Assembly (NCBI GenBank): GCA_002914805.1
Contig: JXTB01000006.1
Coordinates: 1,829,831-1,893,830 of the forward strand
Origin: Parasponia andersonii
Lineage: Eukaryota > Streptophyta > Magnoliopsida > Rosales > Cannabaceae
DNA: 64,000 nt
Reading direction: 5' to 3'
Below are positions 14,681-28,219 of this stretch, piece by piece. Each line of letters starts with the position of its first letter. Position 1 is the first letter of the stretch. The notes below the pieces were generated by a model. The model made no database searches, had not been told where the DNA came from, and saw nothing but the letters and a program-made list of their open reading frames with translations. The position numbers and the translations under genes are program-made.

Positions 14681-17600
14681 ATGAGCATAAGGAATCGATT
14701 GCCAGCTTAGTTTAGAAGTGGTGCTAAGGCTTTTGCTGAGAGATCAAAAGTATTTGTCGACGACCAAGGTAAAGTGAGATGTCTATGTAGAAGATGTTTG
14801 AATGGGAAATTCCAAGACATAGATACAATGGAACGACATATAGTTGAGAAGGGTATCGAACAGTCCTATACTATATGGTAATATCACAGAGAATCATTTC
14901 CAGCAATAACTGCAGAAAGCGAAGACGAAGGGGATGAGATGCATGATCTCATGGTTGATATTGCTGGAGTAAGTGGACTAAGTCATGAAGTTGATCCAAA
15001 CTTAAATGACATCCCGACAGATGGCAATCAAGACTCAGACAAGTTTAGCAAGTTATTTGAGGAGATAGAAAAAGAGTTATATCCTGGGTGCACAAAGTAC
15101 TCATCACTTAACTTTTTAGTTAAACCGATGCATTTGAAAGTCCTCAATAAGTGGAGCAATAAATCATTTGATATGTTACTCAAATTGTTGCTTGAAGCAT
15201 TTCCAAATGGGTCTAATTACCTAGATCGCACTATAAGGCTAAGGCAAAGTTACGTGATATCAGTCTTGGATACGAATCAATTCATATATGCAAGTATGAT
15301 TATGCTATATTTTGGAAGGAGAACTCAGAGTTAAATAGTTGTTCAGTATGTGGTGAAAGCCGTTGGGAAGTAGAGAAAAAAGTACCGAAGAAAGTGATGA
15401 GGTATTTTTTCATTACACCCTGATTGAAGCGGTTGTATAGTTCTCGGCATATTGCAAAGGACATGAGATGACATGATTCAGGAAGGCCAAAAGAAGATGG
15501 TGTTTTGAGACACCCTGCAGATGGTCTTGCTTGGAAGGAGTTTGATCGAAAATATCCTTTATTTAAAGCTGATCCACGAAATGTTCGATTAGGGTTAGCA
15601 ACAGATAGATTTAACCTATTTGAGAATATGAGCACTACTTATAGCTTGTGGCCAGTTATACTTATTTCGTATAACCTACCACCATGGAAGTGCATGAAAG
15701 TGGACTCAATGATGTTGTCTCTCCTCATCCCTGGTCATACTGCCCCTAGGAAGGACATTGATATCTTCTTGAGACCTTTGGTTGATGAGTTAAAGGAATT
15801 ATGGCTGAATGGTGTTAAAACGAGGGATGCAATAAGTGGTAACATATTCTATATATAGGATGCAGTGATGTGGTCCATCAATGATTATCCATCATATGCC
15901 TTAATATCAGGTTGGAGTACAAAAGGGTATAAAGCCTACCCAACTTGTAATAAAGAAACTCCATCTGTGGGGATCCGAAGTAAGATAGTGTATATTGGGC
16001 ATAGACACTTTCTTCTGATGGATGATAAAATGATGAGGAGTAGACAATATGATGGTCAATATGACTTAAGGCTGCCGCCTAACAAGTACTCCGGAGATGA
16101 TATTTTGAGTTAGTTAGAACACTTACAGATCAAGTTACCTGGGAAACACAAAGATTATGGTGGAATGAAGAGGAAACGTACTACAATCGAGCTAAAATAG
16201 TTGAAAAATGCATTTTTTTCGAGCTTGACTATTGGCGGCATTTGTTACTGAGATATAATTTAGATGTCATGCACATCGAGAAAAATATGTGTGACAATGT
16301 CTTAGGAACTCTCTTGAGCATCGAGGGGAAATCAAAAGACACAGATAAGGCTAGACTTGATCTTACAGATATAAATATTTACAAGGAATTATATTTATAC
16401 AAAGTGGGAAGCAAGTGGAAGAAGCCATATACTTCTTACACTTTAAGTCCTGGGAGCGAAAGAAGTTCTGTCAATTTATGAAGTCAATCCAATTTCCTAA
16501 TGGGTTTACTTCCAACTTAGCAAAAAATATGAGTGAAACAGAAGACTAGATATCTAGTTTAAAATCACATGACTATCATGTTTTGTTCCAACGTCTTCTA
16601 CCTGCTGGGATTAGACCGTATTTGAAAAAGAAAATCTGGGAGACTATCACTGAGTTTTGTTTTTTTTTTGGTTCCAAAAGCTTTGTGCATGCACATTGAA
16701 TGTGGCCGATCTAGAAAAGCTACAAAAGGATGTTGTAGCCATATTAGCTAAGTTGGAAAGAATATTTCCACCCGCTTTCTTTGATATAATGATTCACTTG
16801 ATTCTCCATTTACCAAAAGAGGCAATACAGGGTGGACCCGTTCATTTTCGATGGATGTATTCAATTGAGCGGGCCATGGTATAAATAGCATGTTCAAAAT
16901 CGGGCATGTCTAGAAGGATTTATTGTTGAAGTGTATGTCGTTACAGAGGTGCTTACATTTTGTTCTATATATTTGCGGGGTGTAGAAACTCGATTTAATC
17001 AACCCAAACGTAATGAAATTGCTGTTGATGCTCGACTAAACCACATATTGTCAGTCTTTAAGTTTGTTGGTCACCCATTAGGCAAAAAAGATATTACTAT
17101 TCTTAATTCTTCTGATCGGCTTAAAGCTGAGTGGTATGTAATGAATAACTGCCTAAAAGTACAAAAATATCTTGAGTAAGTATTTTAAACCCTTCTATGA
17201 TTTTTGTTCAATGTTGGTAGAACTTCCCTAATGTATGACACTACATACATATAGTGAGCATATGAGAGAGTTAGAGGCTAAAGGTGGTGCAAACCTAGAA
17301 TGACAATAAGAAGTTGAGTTTCCTGCATGGTTTAAATTCCAAGTAAGCTTCTCTTGTATAATTTCCTAAATTTCGATAATCTTTGCACCAAATTATGTGT
17401 TATCTAATTATTTTTTTTATATTAGTTAAATCAATTACGAACATCAAGTTCAGTTGAGCTCAATAATGAATTGTATGCATTGGCTAGTAGATCCAACTTC
17501 TCAAATTCCTCCTACCCTAGTTATGTGGTGAATGGGGTAAAGTTTTTAGTTGATAAGCATGACAGTAAACGCAACACCCAGAATTGTGGTGTCCATGTTC

Positions 17601-18229
17601 CTGGATCTGATGGGAACTACTTCTATGGTATATTAGAATAAGTTCTAGAGTTGTCATATATTAAAGGGTGCAACGTGGTATTGTTTAGATGCAGGTGGTT
17701 CGATACTGATCCGAGAAAAAAACAGATTCAGCAAGATGAACAATTCACAAGTATATACACAGGTGCCTACTAGTACAAAGATGACCCATTTATACTTGCA
17801 TCACAAGCAGAGCTGATTTATTACATCAATGATGATAAGAATGAGCCATTGTGGAAACTTGTTAATAAGTATACGTCTCGAAACATATGGGATTTTCCAG
17901 ATGCGGTAGATGTTTCTGATATAGCATCAACAAACACCGATGTTCCTATTTTACAAGAAGCGAATTCTTTGTTATTCCAATTGTGGGTTGAGCTTCCAAA
18001 AATGGAAAATGTTCGATTTCATCGGGAAGATGTTGAACCATATGAAGTTGACAATATTGATGACCTTATCTGTCAAGCTCATGTTGTGACCCCTAATGAC
18101 TTCTTAGTTAACGATGATGAGTTCGAAGATGATACTTTAGAGAAATACAATGATGAAGAAGTTGAACTTGATGATGATAGTGAAACAAGTTCTGAAGAAG
18201 AGAATGGAATATCTGATAATGTAACATAA
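14681..18229 (+). pseudogene. TNP2-like CACTA transposase (decayed)
   Basis: Pieces in order match the large transposase of plant CACTA elements. First comes an N-terminal transposase-associated zinc-binding region (14681-14890, with CLCRRCLNGKF and ERHIVEKGI). The catalytic transposase region follows (about 15000-16480, with LLIPGHTAPRKDID and MHIEKNMCDNVLGTLL). Next is a DUF4218 part (about 16680-17180, with HLPKEAIQGGPVHFRWMY) and a DUF4216 part (about 17660-17900, with NVVLFRCRWFDTDP and KDDPFILASQ). An acidic tail rich in Asp and Glu ends at 18229. In-frame stops occur early (in the first domain, about codon 10) and throughout, and the frame shifts several times. A probable intron lies near 17176-17430, partly containing coding-like sequence. 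The intact protein cuts and joins the transposon ends. This copy cannot make it. Confidence 0.9.
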
Positions 18230-18322
18230 TTTTATATTCTAGTGTGTGCAGAGTTTTGAAAATTTTGTGTTTATTATTTTTTATATTGCTATGTAACGTT
18301 TCTAAACTACGATAATGTTTTT
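18230..18322. other. spacer between the two CACTA genes
   Basis: A short AT-rich spacer after the TNP2-like tail. It may be an intron joining the two genes, since TNP1- and TNP2-type products of En/Spm come from one transcription unit. Confidence 0.3.
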
Positions 18323-19850
18323 TTTATAGGATATCTAGCCACGGGAGCACTCCCCTAGCAACTAGTACTGCCTTCTATTCCAACTCTGGAGATGATAGAC
18401 ATGATCCCAAGGGAAAGAGGATTAGGGAATAGACGAGAGGTTGTTCGGTCGAAAAAGAACTTAGGAGGCTTAAGCTGACTGACTGAAGGTCGAGTTTTGT
18501 GATAAGACAGGGAAGCCTATCTTGGATCATGGCAATATATTCTTGAATATTCTTGCCAAGACAGTTAGAGACACCATCCCAACTTCCACTCAAACTTGGA
18601 AGGATGCGAAGAAAGAAGGCATTGAGCTTATCTTGAATCGGATGGAGGCGAGTGAGTTTCCTAAAATATTTATTTTAAGCTATTTTAATAAAAGTCCTTA
18701 TGAATAATTATCCATTTTAATTTTGCAGGTAAAGTTTGATTATCCTCGGTCCGATGCACTCTTCATGGACTCTATTGAGCAGTCCATTATGATATATTTA
18801 CGGGATTGGCGCAACATGATGCTGAATCATTTTACGAAAATGGGGGTAAGAGGGATATGGCTTTTATTAAGGCCAATCCGTACAAGAATGTTACCTTTGA
18901 TCAGTGGAATATTTTATGTAATCATTTCGGTTCCCAAGAGTTTGAGATAATTAACATGCTTTTCCAAAAAAAAAAATTTAATTATTAAGAATAAATTATA
19001 ATCAATGGTGAAATTAACAACTTGTGTATTTTTGCAGAAACTCTCGACACAGAACTCGAAAAATCGGTATAAGCAATTGTATTCGCCTGTACAGGGGTCG
19101 TCTACCATGATTAGCCAAATGAAGGCAAAGGCTAGAAAGTCCAACATTTTCTCTAATCAGTACAAAATATACTATAACCAAATAATCTACCGTTTTTTTC
19201 CCACTTTTCATGGGGCAATCCAGAGACTGGAGATGTTATGAGCCCTATCGATTACTTCAAGAGCCGCCATCTCAAGCCATCTGGTTGGCGGAACGAGTAC
19301 ACCCAGGAGAAACATGTAAAAATTCATTCTGTTTGTTTAAAATATTTAATTTGCGTATATAAATTATAATTACTTTAATTTTTATTTTATTTTATAGGCG
19401 GAGATGGTTACGTCCAGGGCGGAGGTGTTCACTCGAACTCAGTCTCGTGCTCAGTCTGAGCTTGGGGATGGTGCCTCATCTGTTGAGTCTATGGTGGGGC
19501 CAGAACAGGTTGATGAATTTTAGATCATGTCCAAAGCTTTAGGGACTAGATCTAGGTGGCAGAAAGAGTGGGAGCGCTCAATCGGCTGAAAAGTATAGGA
19601 AGACAGAGGGTTGCCAGCACTGGATAAGTCACTGAGACCATCACCACCTTGAAGCAGTAGCTAGCTGAGAAGGATGCAGAGCACGCGTAGCAGTTCGATG
19701 AGACTCAACGACAAATGGCCGAAAAGGAAGCAGAGAACCAACGCCGACTTGAGGAGACTCAGCGACAACTCAACGAGCAAAATCGGATACTTTAAACATT
19801 GATTGTAAAGCTAACATCGAGATGCCACCGCTTCCGCCTCCAGAATTGTA
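18323..19850 (+). pseudogene. Ptta/En/Spm-type second transposase gene (decayed)
   Basis: Exon-like pieces match the plant Ptta/En/Spm transposase family. They are 18490-18657 (GKPILDHGNIFLNILAK), 18730-18950 (DYPRSDALFMDSIEQSIM), 19037-19320 (SPIDYFKSRHLKPSGW) and about 19398-19800, which ends in a Glu/Gln-rich repeat predicted to be a coiled coil (ETQRQMAEKEAENQRRLEE). Probable introns begin near 18658, 18950 and 19320, and at least two end in TTGCAG. Stop codons interrupt the later pieces. By analogy to TNPA the product would bind subterminal repeats and help synapsis; here it is not functional. An AATAAA at about 19913 may be its poly(A) signal. Confidence 0.8.
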
Positions 19851-20039
19851 GACGTTATTTATTTTATAATATGTTCTAATTTTAGATACAATTTGTATAT
19901 TTTCTTTATTTAATAAAATTTGTGTTAATATATCTTCTTCAAAATTTTAATATATTAGTTAACCAAATTTATTATTATTAATTAATAAATAATTATAACA
20001 GTCAATTAAATAAATTTTTTTAGCAAATTAATAAAATTT

Positions 20040-20563
20040 TTGCTGACGCAGAATTGCGTTAGTAAAAAATTATTTATATTCAACAAAAATGTATTCACCG
20101 ATGGGTTCTGTCATCGATAAAGGTATTTTTATTTTTAAAAATATTTTCTAGATATTTTCGCCGACACATTTTGTCGTCGAAAAATGTATTGTATGTTTTT
20201 AAATTATTTCTTTAATAACTTTCACCGACGCATTTATACGTCGGTAATTGTTTGACTTTCACTGACGAATAAATGCGTCGGTGAAAGTCAAGTAGATTTC
20301 GAATATGGTCATATTTTCGTTGACGAAAAATTTTTGCCGACGAAAATCGTACGTCGGTAAAACTCACTAATATGTCGGCGAAGATTACTTTTACCGACGA
20401 AATTAAATTTCTATTAGAAAGTGACATTTAGCTACGGTCTTATACCGACGATAGTCGTTGACGAGAAATTGCGTCGATAATTATCAAATACCTTTCGCCG
20501 ACGGTTTTATGCTACTTTTTTCGATGACAAAATGCATCGACAAAAATCATGTTTCTTGTAGTG
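20040..20563. repeat. CACTA 3' terminal and subterminal repeats
   Basis: Dense short repeats with CCGACG / CGTCGG cores occur in both orientations (for example near 20223, 20240, 20278, 20340, 20390 and 20440). The element then ends in the inverted terminal repeat TTCTTGTAGTG. The motif set is the same as at the 5' end, and the array is denser here. Confidence 0.88.
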
Positions 20564-20566
20564 TAT

Positions 20567-20902
20567 GGATATTTATGTGAAGATATACCTACAATATTTT
20601 GCCTTATGGGTATTAACTTAACTAATAATTTTTTTGTAACATAATTTAATTCTACTGCTCGGATCTTTATTATAATAAGTTCAATATTAATATAACAAGC
20701 TTATTTGTATTAAAAGTTTATATTCAATATTAATAGAACAAGTTTCTTACATTAAAAGTTAATTGGTACTAAGTTTCCAATCGTTGGATCCATACGTGGA
20801 AAAAAGCAAGAGCAGACAAATTAGGTAGCCAGTGCCTTGTACAAGAGCTGCTTCAGCTATCCTAATGAATTGGGTTGGTCGAATTCTCTATTAAGTTAGA
20901 AG
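20567..20902. other. spacer between CACTA and gypsy elements
   Basis: About 340 bp of AT-rich DNA, presumably pre-insertion host sequence. It would be contiguous with 10200-10502 on the left and with 30713 onward on the right. No gene is visible. Confidence 0.55.
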
Positions 20903-23422
20903 TGTCACGACCCAAATCCTGGGGTAGTGGCAGAAGGGAAATTTCACAAAAATTAGAAATTTTTTTTTTTTTTTTTTTATAAATGTATTATGAATTCCAA
21001 CTAGTGGACCTATCCCATAGTTCATAGTCACCAATAAACACAGATTGAAAAATTATAAGAAAAACTAAATTCTCAGATACTTTACTCAGTATCATTATTC
21101 ACACCTCAACATCAAGCTAGAGTGATATATATAGTTACAAACATTTTCAAAGTAACACACTTAACATGAATGCTAGCAATATCCATAAATTTAACAACGC
21201 TTAAACACGAGTCTTGTATTCACACTTCTAGCATTACCAAGTCTCAAACTACAAATAAAAGATAACTTCTTATTCTGTTTATTGACCGTCAATGTCACAC
21301 TAGACACCACATGTGGAGAAAGTAGGGAGGGTGAGCATAAATTACCCAGTAGGTTACCCAATTTCCCTTCTTGGGAAAAATCCTTTACAAATCTCAAAAC
21401 ATCTATATGGTTAGTAGTACTGGAAAGCATTTCTATAAATATTAAGGATTTAAACCATTTACATAAAATCATACTAAAACCAAAACCAGATATCCAGGTT
21501 AAAACATATAAAAGTCTCAATTAAAATAAGCATAATGCACATCACATAAATCAATACATCACATAAGTTCTCATCCTCTCATCACAACTAGAGTAACTTA
21601 TACTACATGTATTGGGTGCTCTCTGCCTGACATCTATCTCTGAAAACCGGAGGGACACCCATGTGTCAAATCTTACCGAACCGGAGGGGCACTGAATGCC
21701 TACGCTTACCAAATGGAGATAGTCAGAAAATAAACTCCGCGCAGGTTTACGGGCTCTCACCGAAGGCGGGTGTACTAGTCCGCCTACTACAATACCGTGA
21801 TGCCTAAGACGACTCTCATGTATGATCGTATGAAATGTGCAATCTATATAGAGTCTCAAACAACCATGCAGTAGTTTTACATTCCAGATATGCTCTGATT
21901 TTTAATTAAAATCTATTTTGTACTTTAAAATCCAAAAGTACAGTTTCTATGGTTTTACCAAATTCCAAGTATAAAAACTTGTATAAAATCATATTTAAAA
22001 ATATCTAGAACAGTCTATAATATTTCACCAATTCATAGTTCATTAAAATAACTATTCAATTAATTCAATTTAATAAAATCACGAAATTTCATTTTTCAGA
22101 ATAAATTCTAATTTCATTGAAAATAATAGAAAATAAGGAAGTTGAATCCCCTACCTCAAAATAGTAATTATGCTGAGCTAACGACGCTAGAAATATCCTC
22201 AATTGATCGCCAGGTTGTTTGGACAGTTGTTCTCGAATCTCGTCACGTTCACTTGAAAAGTTGACTTTTCAAACGGAGTCTCGGATTGACAAACAGAGGT
22301 CACCACTGAATTCAGAACACCCAAAAATGTTGGTTTAGATATAAAGCTCATCGAAAACATGTCCCAGTAAGGAACCGGCCCGTGCCACGCAAAACGGTGC
22401 AATTCACGAGCTATTTTTTCGATTTTCGTGCCACTTCTGAAAATAGTTAAATTTTATATCAAACTTAATGTACCAACCTCACTGAGTCCAAATTCGAAGT
22501 CAGAACTCAGTTTCGAGGTCCCGAACATTAAATGGGATCAAAATCCAAAAATTATAAAAATACCACAGTTTGAAAATAATTAGAAAAATACCACATTTTC
22601 ATCTTGATAATTAACGATCTTCTAGTTATTGTTTTAACACTTATAAATCATGGAATTTCATGTTTCAAACTCCTCTATCACGTGGTAAAATTTTTTCGAG
22701 AAAAATAACTCAATTCTGAAATAATTACAAAAATATCACAAAAATTAAATATTAAAATATTGCTACAATAATCACACCGGAGCCAAGTTGGACGCCGAGA
22801 GTTGTTGAAAATGAAAGCTGGAGTCGAGATGAATCCAACGGTGGTGGTGGTGGTGCAGTGATCGGACGTCGGACGGCGGAACGGCGGCGAAAAACCGATC
22901 GACAAGCGGTGGCTTTGGGCTGCGATTTCTCCAGCTAAAGGCGGCGGTTCACGGCGGCAGTACCCAGCGCTGGTTCGTCGGCATCTTCCGGTCAAGGCGG
23001 AGGGGTGTGTCTGGCACGGCGGTGGCCGGTGGAGCCCCATGTGAACAGTGACCGTGGGTGGCTTTGGGGGAAGTCTGTGGAGAAGAAAGAAGAAATGTGG
23101 GGTTTTTATGTAATTTTCAAAAACTATAGCAGTGCGACACGTGACACAATCTAATTTGACCGAAAAATAAGTTTCTAAAATTCCACTTTGGCCATAATTT
23201 TAAAAAGATTCTTTCACTTTAGTCCATCTTTAATTACACTTTTGTCCCTAGTTTGAAATTTCTTTTTCACTTTTGCCCCAAATGTGCTTAGACTTTATAT
23301 TGTCTAGATTCAACACCAAGTTTATTTCTAATTTTTATTTAATTAATCTAAAAAGACAAAATTACCAAATTGCCCTAGAAGTAAAATTATTTAATTATCC
23401 TTACAAAATTTAGGATTTTACA
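20903..23422 (-). repeat. gypsy 3' LTR (left copy)
   Basis: A 2,520-bp LTR that aligns along its whole length with 28220-30707. The two copies differ at many scattered positions and by small indels, so the insertion is not recent. A GC-rich segment at about 22770-23060 carries GGCGGC repeats; short open frames inside it are not taken as genes. Confidence 0.92.
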
Positions 23423-23435
23423 TCCTCTCCCCCTT
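23423..23435 (-). other. polypurine tract of the gypsy element
   Basis: The minus strand reads AAGGGGGAGAGGA directly before the 3' LTR. This is the expected primer site for plus-strand DNA synthesis. It is preceded by the typical chromovirus pol end, with the FRGRNSF-like stretch upstream. Confidence 0.85.
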
Positions 23436-23439
23436 AAAA

Positions 23440-26400
23440 GAATTTCGTCCCGAAATTCGGATACAATGGTCAAAGTACAACTTCAAGTTGGAAATTAAAC
23501 AGATGAGGATATTTTTCATACATTTCTACTTCTAGCTCCCAAGTGGGTTCGTCTTCCTTATGGTGTTACCAAAGAACCTTGACAAGTGGTATCTCCCTAT
23601 TTCGAAGCACTTTGAGCTCTTTCCCTAGTATTCGAACTGGTTGTTCCTTATATATTACATCCTCTTGTGATGGCACTTTCACATACTGGATAATATGCAA
23701 TGGATCAGGCACATACTTCCTGAGCATCGAGACATGAAAAACATTGTGCACTTGGCCCAATTGTGGTGGTAATTCCAAGCGATACGCTACGGGCCCAATT
23801 CTAGAAGTAATCTCAAATGGTCTAATATATCTTGGAGCCAATTTGCCTTTAATCCCAAATCTAGTGATCTCACGCCTTGGCGTTACTTTAACGAATACCT
23901 GATCACCAACTTCGAACTCTACTTCATGTCTCTTTGGGTCCACATAGCTTTTCTATCGATTTTGCATGACTTTAAGTCTTTGTCAAATCTTGTTAATTTT
24001 TTCAGTAGTCTCTTGTATCAGTTCTGGCCCAAGAATGACATATTCCTCTGTATCAGCACAACACAAGGGTGATCTACATGGTCTTCCATATAATACCTCA
24101 TATGGAGCCATGCCAAGACTGGTTTGGTAGCTGTTATTATAAGAAAACTCCACCAATGACATGTGATCATCCCAACTTCCACCAAAATCCAGTATACAAG
24201 AGCGAAGCATGTCTTCTAGAATCTGAATAGTCCTCTCAGATTGGCCATCTGTTTGAGGATGGTGAGTAGTACTAAGATTTATTTCCATTCCCAAAGCTCT
24301 CTACCAAGCTCTCCAGAACTTAGAAGTAAATCTTGGGTCTTTGTCTGAAACTATGTTTGATGGCACTCCATGCAATTGAACAATATTATCAATTTAGAGA
24401 GACTAAGCTTGTTGAGCGAAAAATCATATCTGATCGGTATAAAATGAGTAGTTTTCGTCATACGATCAACAATTACCCAAACTGCATCGTTCTTTCTTCG
24501 GGTCGTAGGACACCCATTATATAGTCCATGGTAATTTTATTCCACTTCCACTCTGATATGGGTAAAGACTGTAGTAGTCAAGCAGGTCTCTAGTGTTCAG
24601 CTTTAACTTACTGACATATCATGCACTTAGCCACAAAAGTAGCTACGTCACGTTTATACCTTTCCACTAATATTGTCTCTTCAGGTCATGATACATCTTG
24701 GTGCTACCAGGAAGTACTGTAAACTTGGATTTATGAGCTTCAGTGAGAATGGTCTCTCTAAGATGAGGATCATTAGCTACTGCTAGCTTTCCTTTGAATA
24801 GCACAAATCCTTCTCTATTTGTACTCCAATCTTCTAATTATTCACCACTTACGAGTTAATTCCATATCATTCTTAGCTCGTGGTCTTGCCATTGACTTTG
24901 CTGCACAGTTTGGAGAAGCGCAGGTATGACAACAATATTACTGAGGTAAGCAGTGTTTCCAGACTCAAAGTATTGCAAGTTATAATCACTAATTACTAAT
25001 GAGTTCTTCCAATCTTGAAATATAAGTGCCGGTAAGGAGCTAAGCAGTTTTCTACTCAAGACATCAGCTACAACATTGGCCTTGCCGGGATGGTATTATA
25101 GTTCGAGGTCATAATCTTCCATATACTCAACCTATCTTCGTTGTCTCAAATTCAGATCCCATTGGGTGAAGAGATATTTCAAACTCTTATGGTCAGAGAA
25201 TAGTTCAAATTTCACACCATACAGATAACACCTCCATATTTTGAGTGCAAAAATTATTGCTGCAAGCTCCAAGTCATGGGTAGGATAGTTCCTCTCATGT
25301 GGCTTTAACTGACGAGAAGCATACCCTACAACTCGACCATTTTGCATTAGAACACTTCCCAATCCCATCTTAGAAGTATTGGTATACATCACATAAGGTT
25401 CATTACTCTCAGAAACTATAAGAACAGGTGCAGTTGTCAAACTGTGCTTCAATTTCCTGACGCTTCTTCACAATCGCTATCCCAAATGAACTTGACATCC
25501 TTCCTGGTTTGTCAATGGTAATACAACTCTTGAGAAGTTCTAAACAAAATGACGATAATAACCTGCCAAACCAAGGAAATTTCGTATCTCTGTTATATTC
25601 TTTGGTCTTTCCCATTTTAGATCAGCTTTTACCTTAGTAGGATCGACTGAGATACCTTCTTGAGAAATTACATGCCCTAAGAATTTAACTTCTGATATTC
25701 AGAAGTCACATTTTGATCTTTTGGCATATAATTGTTGACTCCTCAAAACTTCAAGCACTATCCTCAGATGTTCGGCATGATCTTCCTGAGTCTTGGAATA
25801 TACCAGGATATCATCAATAAAAATAACTACAAAATGATCCAAGTATGGCCTGAAAATCTGATTCATGAGGTCCATAAAAGCTGCAGGCACATTCGTCAAA
25901 CCAAAAGATATTACCAGAAACTCAAAGTGACCATAACGAGTTCTGAATGCTATTTTTGGTATATCTTCCTCTATTATCTTTAACTGGTGGTATCCTGACC
26001 TCAAGTCAATCTTAGGGAAAAATCTTAATCCACCAAGTTGATCAAACAACTTGTCAATCCTTGGCAAAGGATACTTGTTCTTTATCGTCAACTGGTTTAA
26101 CCTTCTGTAGTCCACACATAGCCTTAAAATACCGTCAGCTTTCTTGGCAAACAGAACAGGAGCACCCCAAGGAGAAGTACTACTTCAAATGAAACCCTTG
26201 GATATCAAATCATCCAATTTTTCCCTCAATTCGTTCATCTCTGCAGGAGCCATGTGGTAGGCTGGAATAGAAACTGGTTGAGCTCTAGGAATAAGGTCAA
26301 CACAGAACTCGATCCCTCTATCTGGTGGTAGCCCTGGTAAATCCTCAGGAAATACCTCTGGATATTCACTCACCACCGGAATCCATAGGTCCTGATCATT

Positions 26401-28085
26401 AGTTCTCACTTCGCCATCAATGGCAAACAAGTTCCCATAACACTCAACTTTCTTCCTACCACCTAAACAGGCTTCTAGAATAGGACTTGGTATCAAAGAA
26501 TTCATTCGGGCTTGATATATTATGGGTCATCCATCATCCAGAAAAAGAGTCATTCGCTTATCAGAACAATCGACAATAGCTCGATACTTGGATAACCAAT
26601 CCATACTGAGTATTACATCATATTGTTTCATTGGTAATATAATTAAATCAGCAAGTAATTCTTTACCATCAATCACCACACAACAAGATTTACAATACTA
26701 GACACATCAGATACACCACCCAAAGGTGTTCCTAAAGTCAAGGCATAATCGAACTCAGAAAATTCTAACCCCAAAAGTTGAACAAACAACAAGGAATGAG
26801 ATGCACCAGTGTCAAACAAAACACGTGCCCAAGAATATGAAATAAGAACCATACCGTCAACAACACCTTGACCAATGTGTTCATTAGTACCATCAGTTCT
26901 AGAAACTGCATAAGCTTGGCCAGTGATTTTTCCTTTTCCCTTATTGCCTATTCCTTGTCCAGGACGACTACTGCTAGATCCCGGACCACTGCTACCATAT
27001 CCACGCCCTCCTTGACTCCCTAAAGCCTGAAGAGTCTGGAAATTCTAAGTATAACTCTGGGGGCAATACTGGTGCTGGTAAGGTGGTGGAGATGAAAAAG
27101 CCTCCGAAACACCCTGAGATTGCTGTGACCTAGCTTGAGTATTCTCGGAAGGTGCTGAACCAGAATAACTTCTAAGTGGTCCTCCCTGAGAAAGAGGGGA
27201 TTTCTGCAGACCTTTTGGGCACTTATTTCTTGTATGGATCTGTTGACCACAGTGGTAACACGTATAGGGGCTGAACCTTTTATTTCCTATTGAACCACTG
27301 CTAGTATAGCTTTTGCTGTGAGGTGAACCTTGAGCAGACCATTGTCCTTGGTTCCTCTTGTTCATTTTTCTCTCGTTGCTTTTATTCTTGCTTACACCCT
27401 GCTCATTTTCTACAGTTTTAGCTCGTTGGGCTGCTAGCACTACTTCAAAAAGAGTGGCAAATGAGTGAATAGCAATACAGTTGTGGATGTTTCGATGCAG
27501 ACCATTCTTGAACTTCGCAATTCGGTAAGTGTCACTTACCGTTGGGCTAAGGTTAAAGCTTGCCAATTCTGTGAATTCCATCACGTATTGGTTTACTGTT
27601 TTCAATTCCCTTGAGTAAGTCTCTCAAAATGACTAATCACTTCAGCTTGTTGATCATCATTTGCATAATGCACTTTGAAGAGTCTCAAATTCTTCCCAAG
27701 TTATGCCTTCTATATTTTGCATAACCTCAATTATCTCCTACCAATGGATAACATTTCCCATCAAGCGAGAGATAGCAAACACAGCCCAGAACTCTCTAGG
27801 AGTACCCAGGATCCAAAAATGTCGTGTCATCTCATGCAACCATGCGTTAGTAATTAGTGGGTCTGGAGTTCCATCATACTGTCTAGGCTGAAGGTGCATA
27901 AACTTCTGAAGATGATCAGCCAGATCGGGTTGATGCTCTTACTGTGGTTGAGGTTGAGGCTAAAGGTTAGGACCTTGTATTACAAAGAAAGCATGACGCA
28001 TTGCTTCGAAAAATTGCTTGAAGTCCTACAGAATTAGAGGGGGCTCGGCACCAGGTTGGCGCCTTGGAGCTCTCCTATGGGGCAT
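23440..28085 (-). pseudogene. gypsy gag-pol polyprotein (decayed)
   Basis: Reading right to left, gag starts at 28085 (MPHRRAPRR), with an Arg-rich start and a retrotransposon gag region. A zinc knuckle of the form CX2CX4HX4C follows at about 27218-27260 (CYHCGQQIHTRNKC). The aspartic protease has FDTGAS at about 26800-26818. Reverse transcriptase spans about 26505-25690, with the catalytic FIDD at about 25810-25822. RNase H is at 25452-25132. Integrase is at about 24700-23980, with the HPQTDGQSER motif at its end. [12 protein letters not shown]-type C-terminal module and a chromodomain-like stretch (EIPLVKVLW, then EPTWELE) lie at about 23943-23505. Several in-frame stops and frameshifts occur, for example just after VKVLW and several in gag. 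The intact protein would copy and insert the element. Confidence 0.92.
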
Positions 28086-28200
28086 TTTTGAAAGTCTGAA
28101 ATAATATATCAAACTATTAGTGAGGTAATGATGCATATCGTCATAAGAACAATTTCAATCTAGTTTAATGGTGCTATGTCTGAGGTATTTAAAACTCAAA

Positions 28201-28212
28201 GCTCTGATACCA
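28201..28212 (-). other. tRNA-iMet primer binding site of the gypsy element
   Basis: The minus strand reads TGGTATCAGAGC seven bases inside the 5' LTR. It is complementary to the 3' end of initiator methionine tRNA, the usual plant primer for minus-strand DNA synthesis. Confidence 0.9.
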
Positions 28213-28219
28213 CAATTTC

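Larger units (their letters stand above)
10503..20563 (+). mobile_element. CACTA (En/Spm) DNA transposon, 10,061 bp
   Basis: The element starts CACTACAACAA and ends TTCTTGTAGTG. These are 11-bp terminal inverted repeats with one mismatch, and they start with the diagnostic CACTA. It is flanked by a 3-bp direct repeat, TAT, at 10500-10502 and 20564-20566, as expected for this superfamily. Both ends carry arrays of short subterminal repeats with a CCGACG/CGTCGG core. The interior holds remnants of the two typical genes, a TNP2-like transposase (14681-18229) and a Ptta/En/Spm-type gene (18323-19850), both on the plus strand. Both contain stops, so the copy is probably not autonomous. Ends and subterminal repeats look intact, so mobilisation in trans is conceivable. 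Confidence 0.93.

Noticed and set aside
22678-23040. 120-codon minus-strand frame in the left gypsy LTR
   Set aside because: It lies in the GC-rich part of an LTR, and the counterpart in the right LTR does not keep the frame. The composition is repetitive (Arg, Pro, Thr) with no family resemblance.
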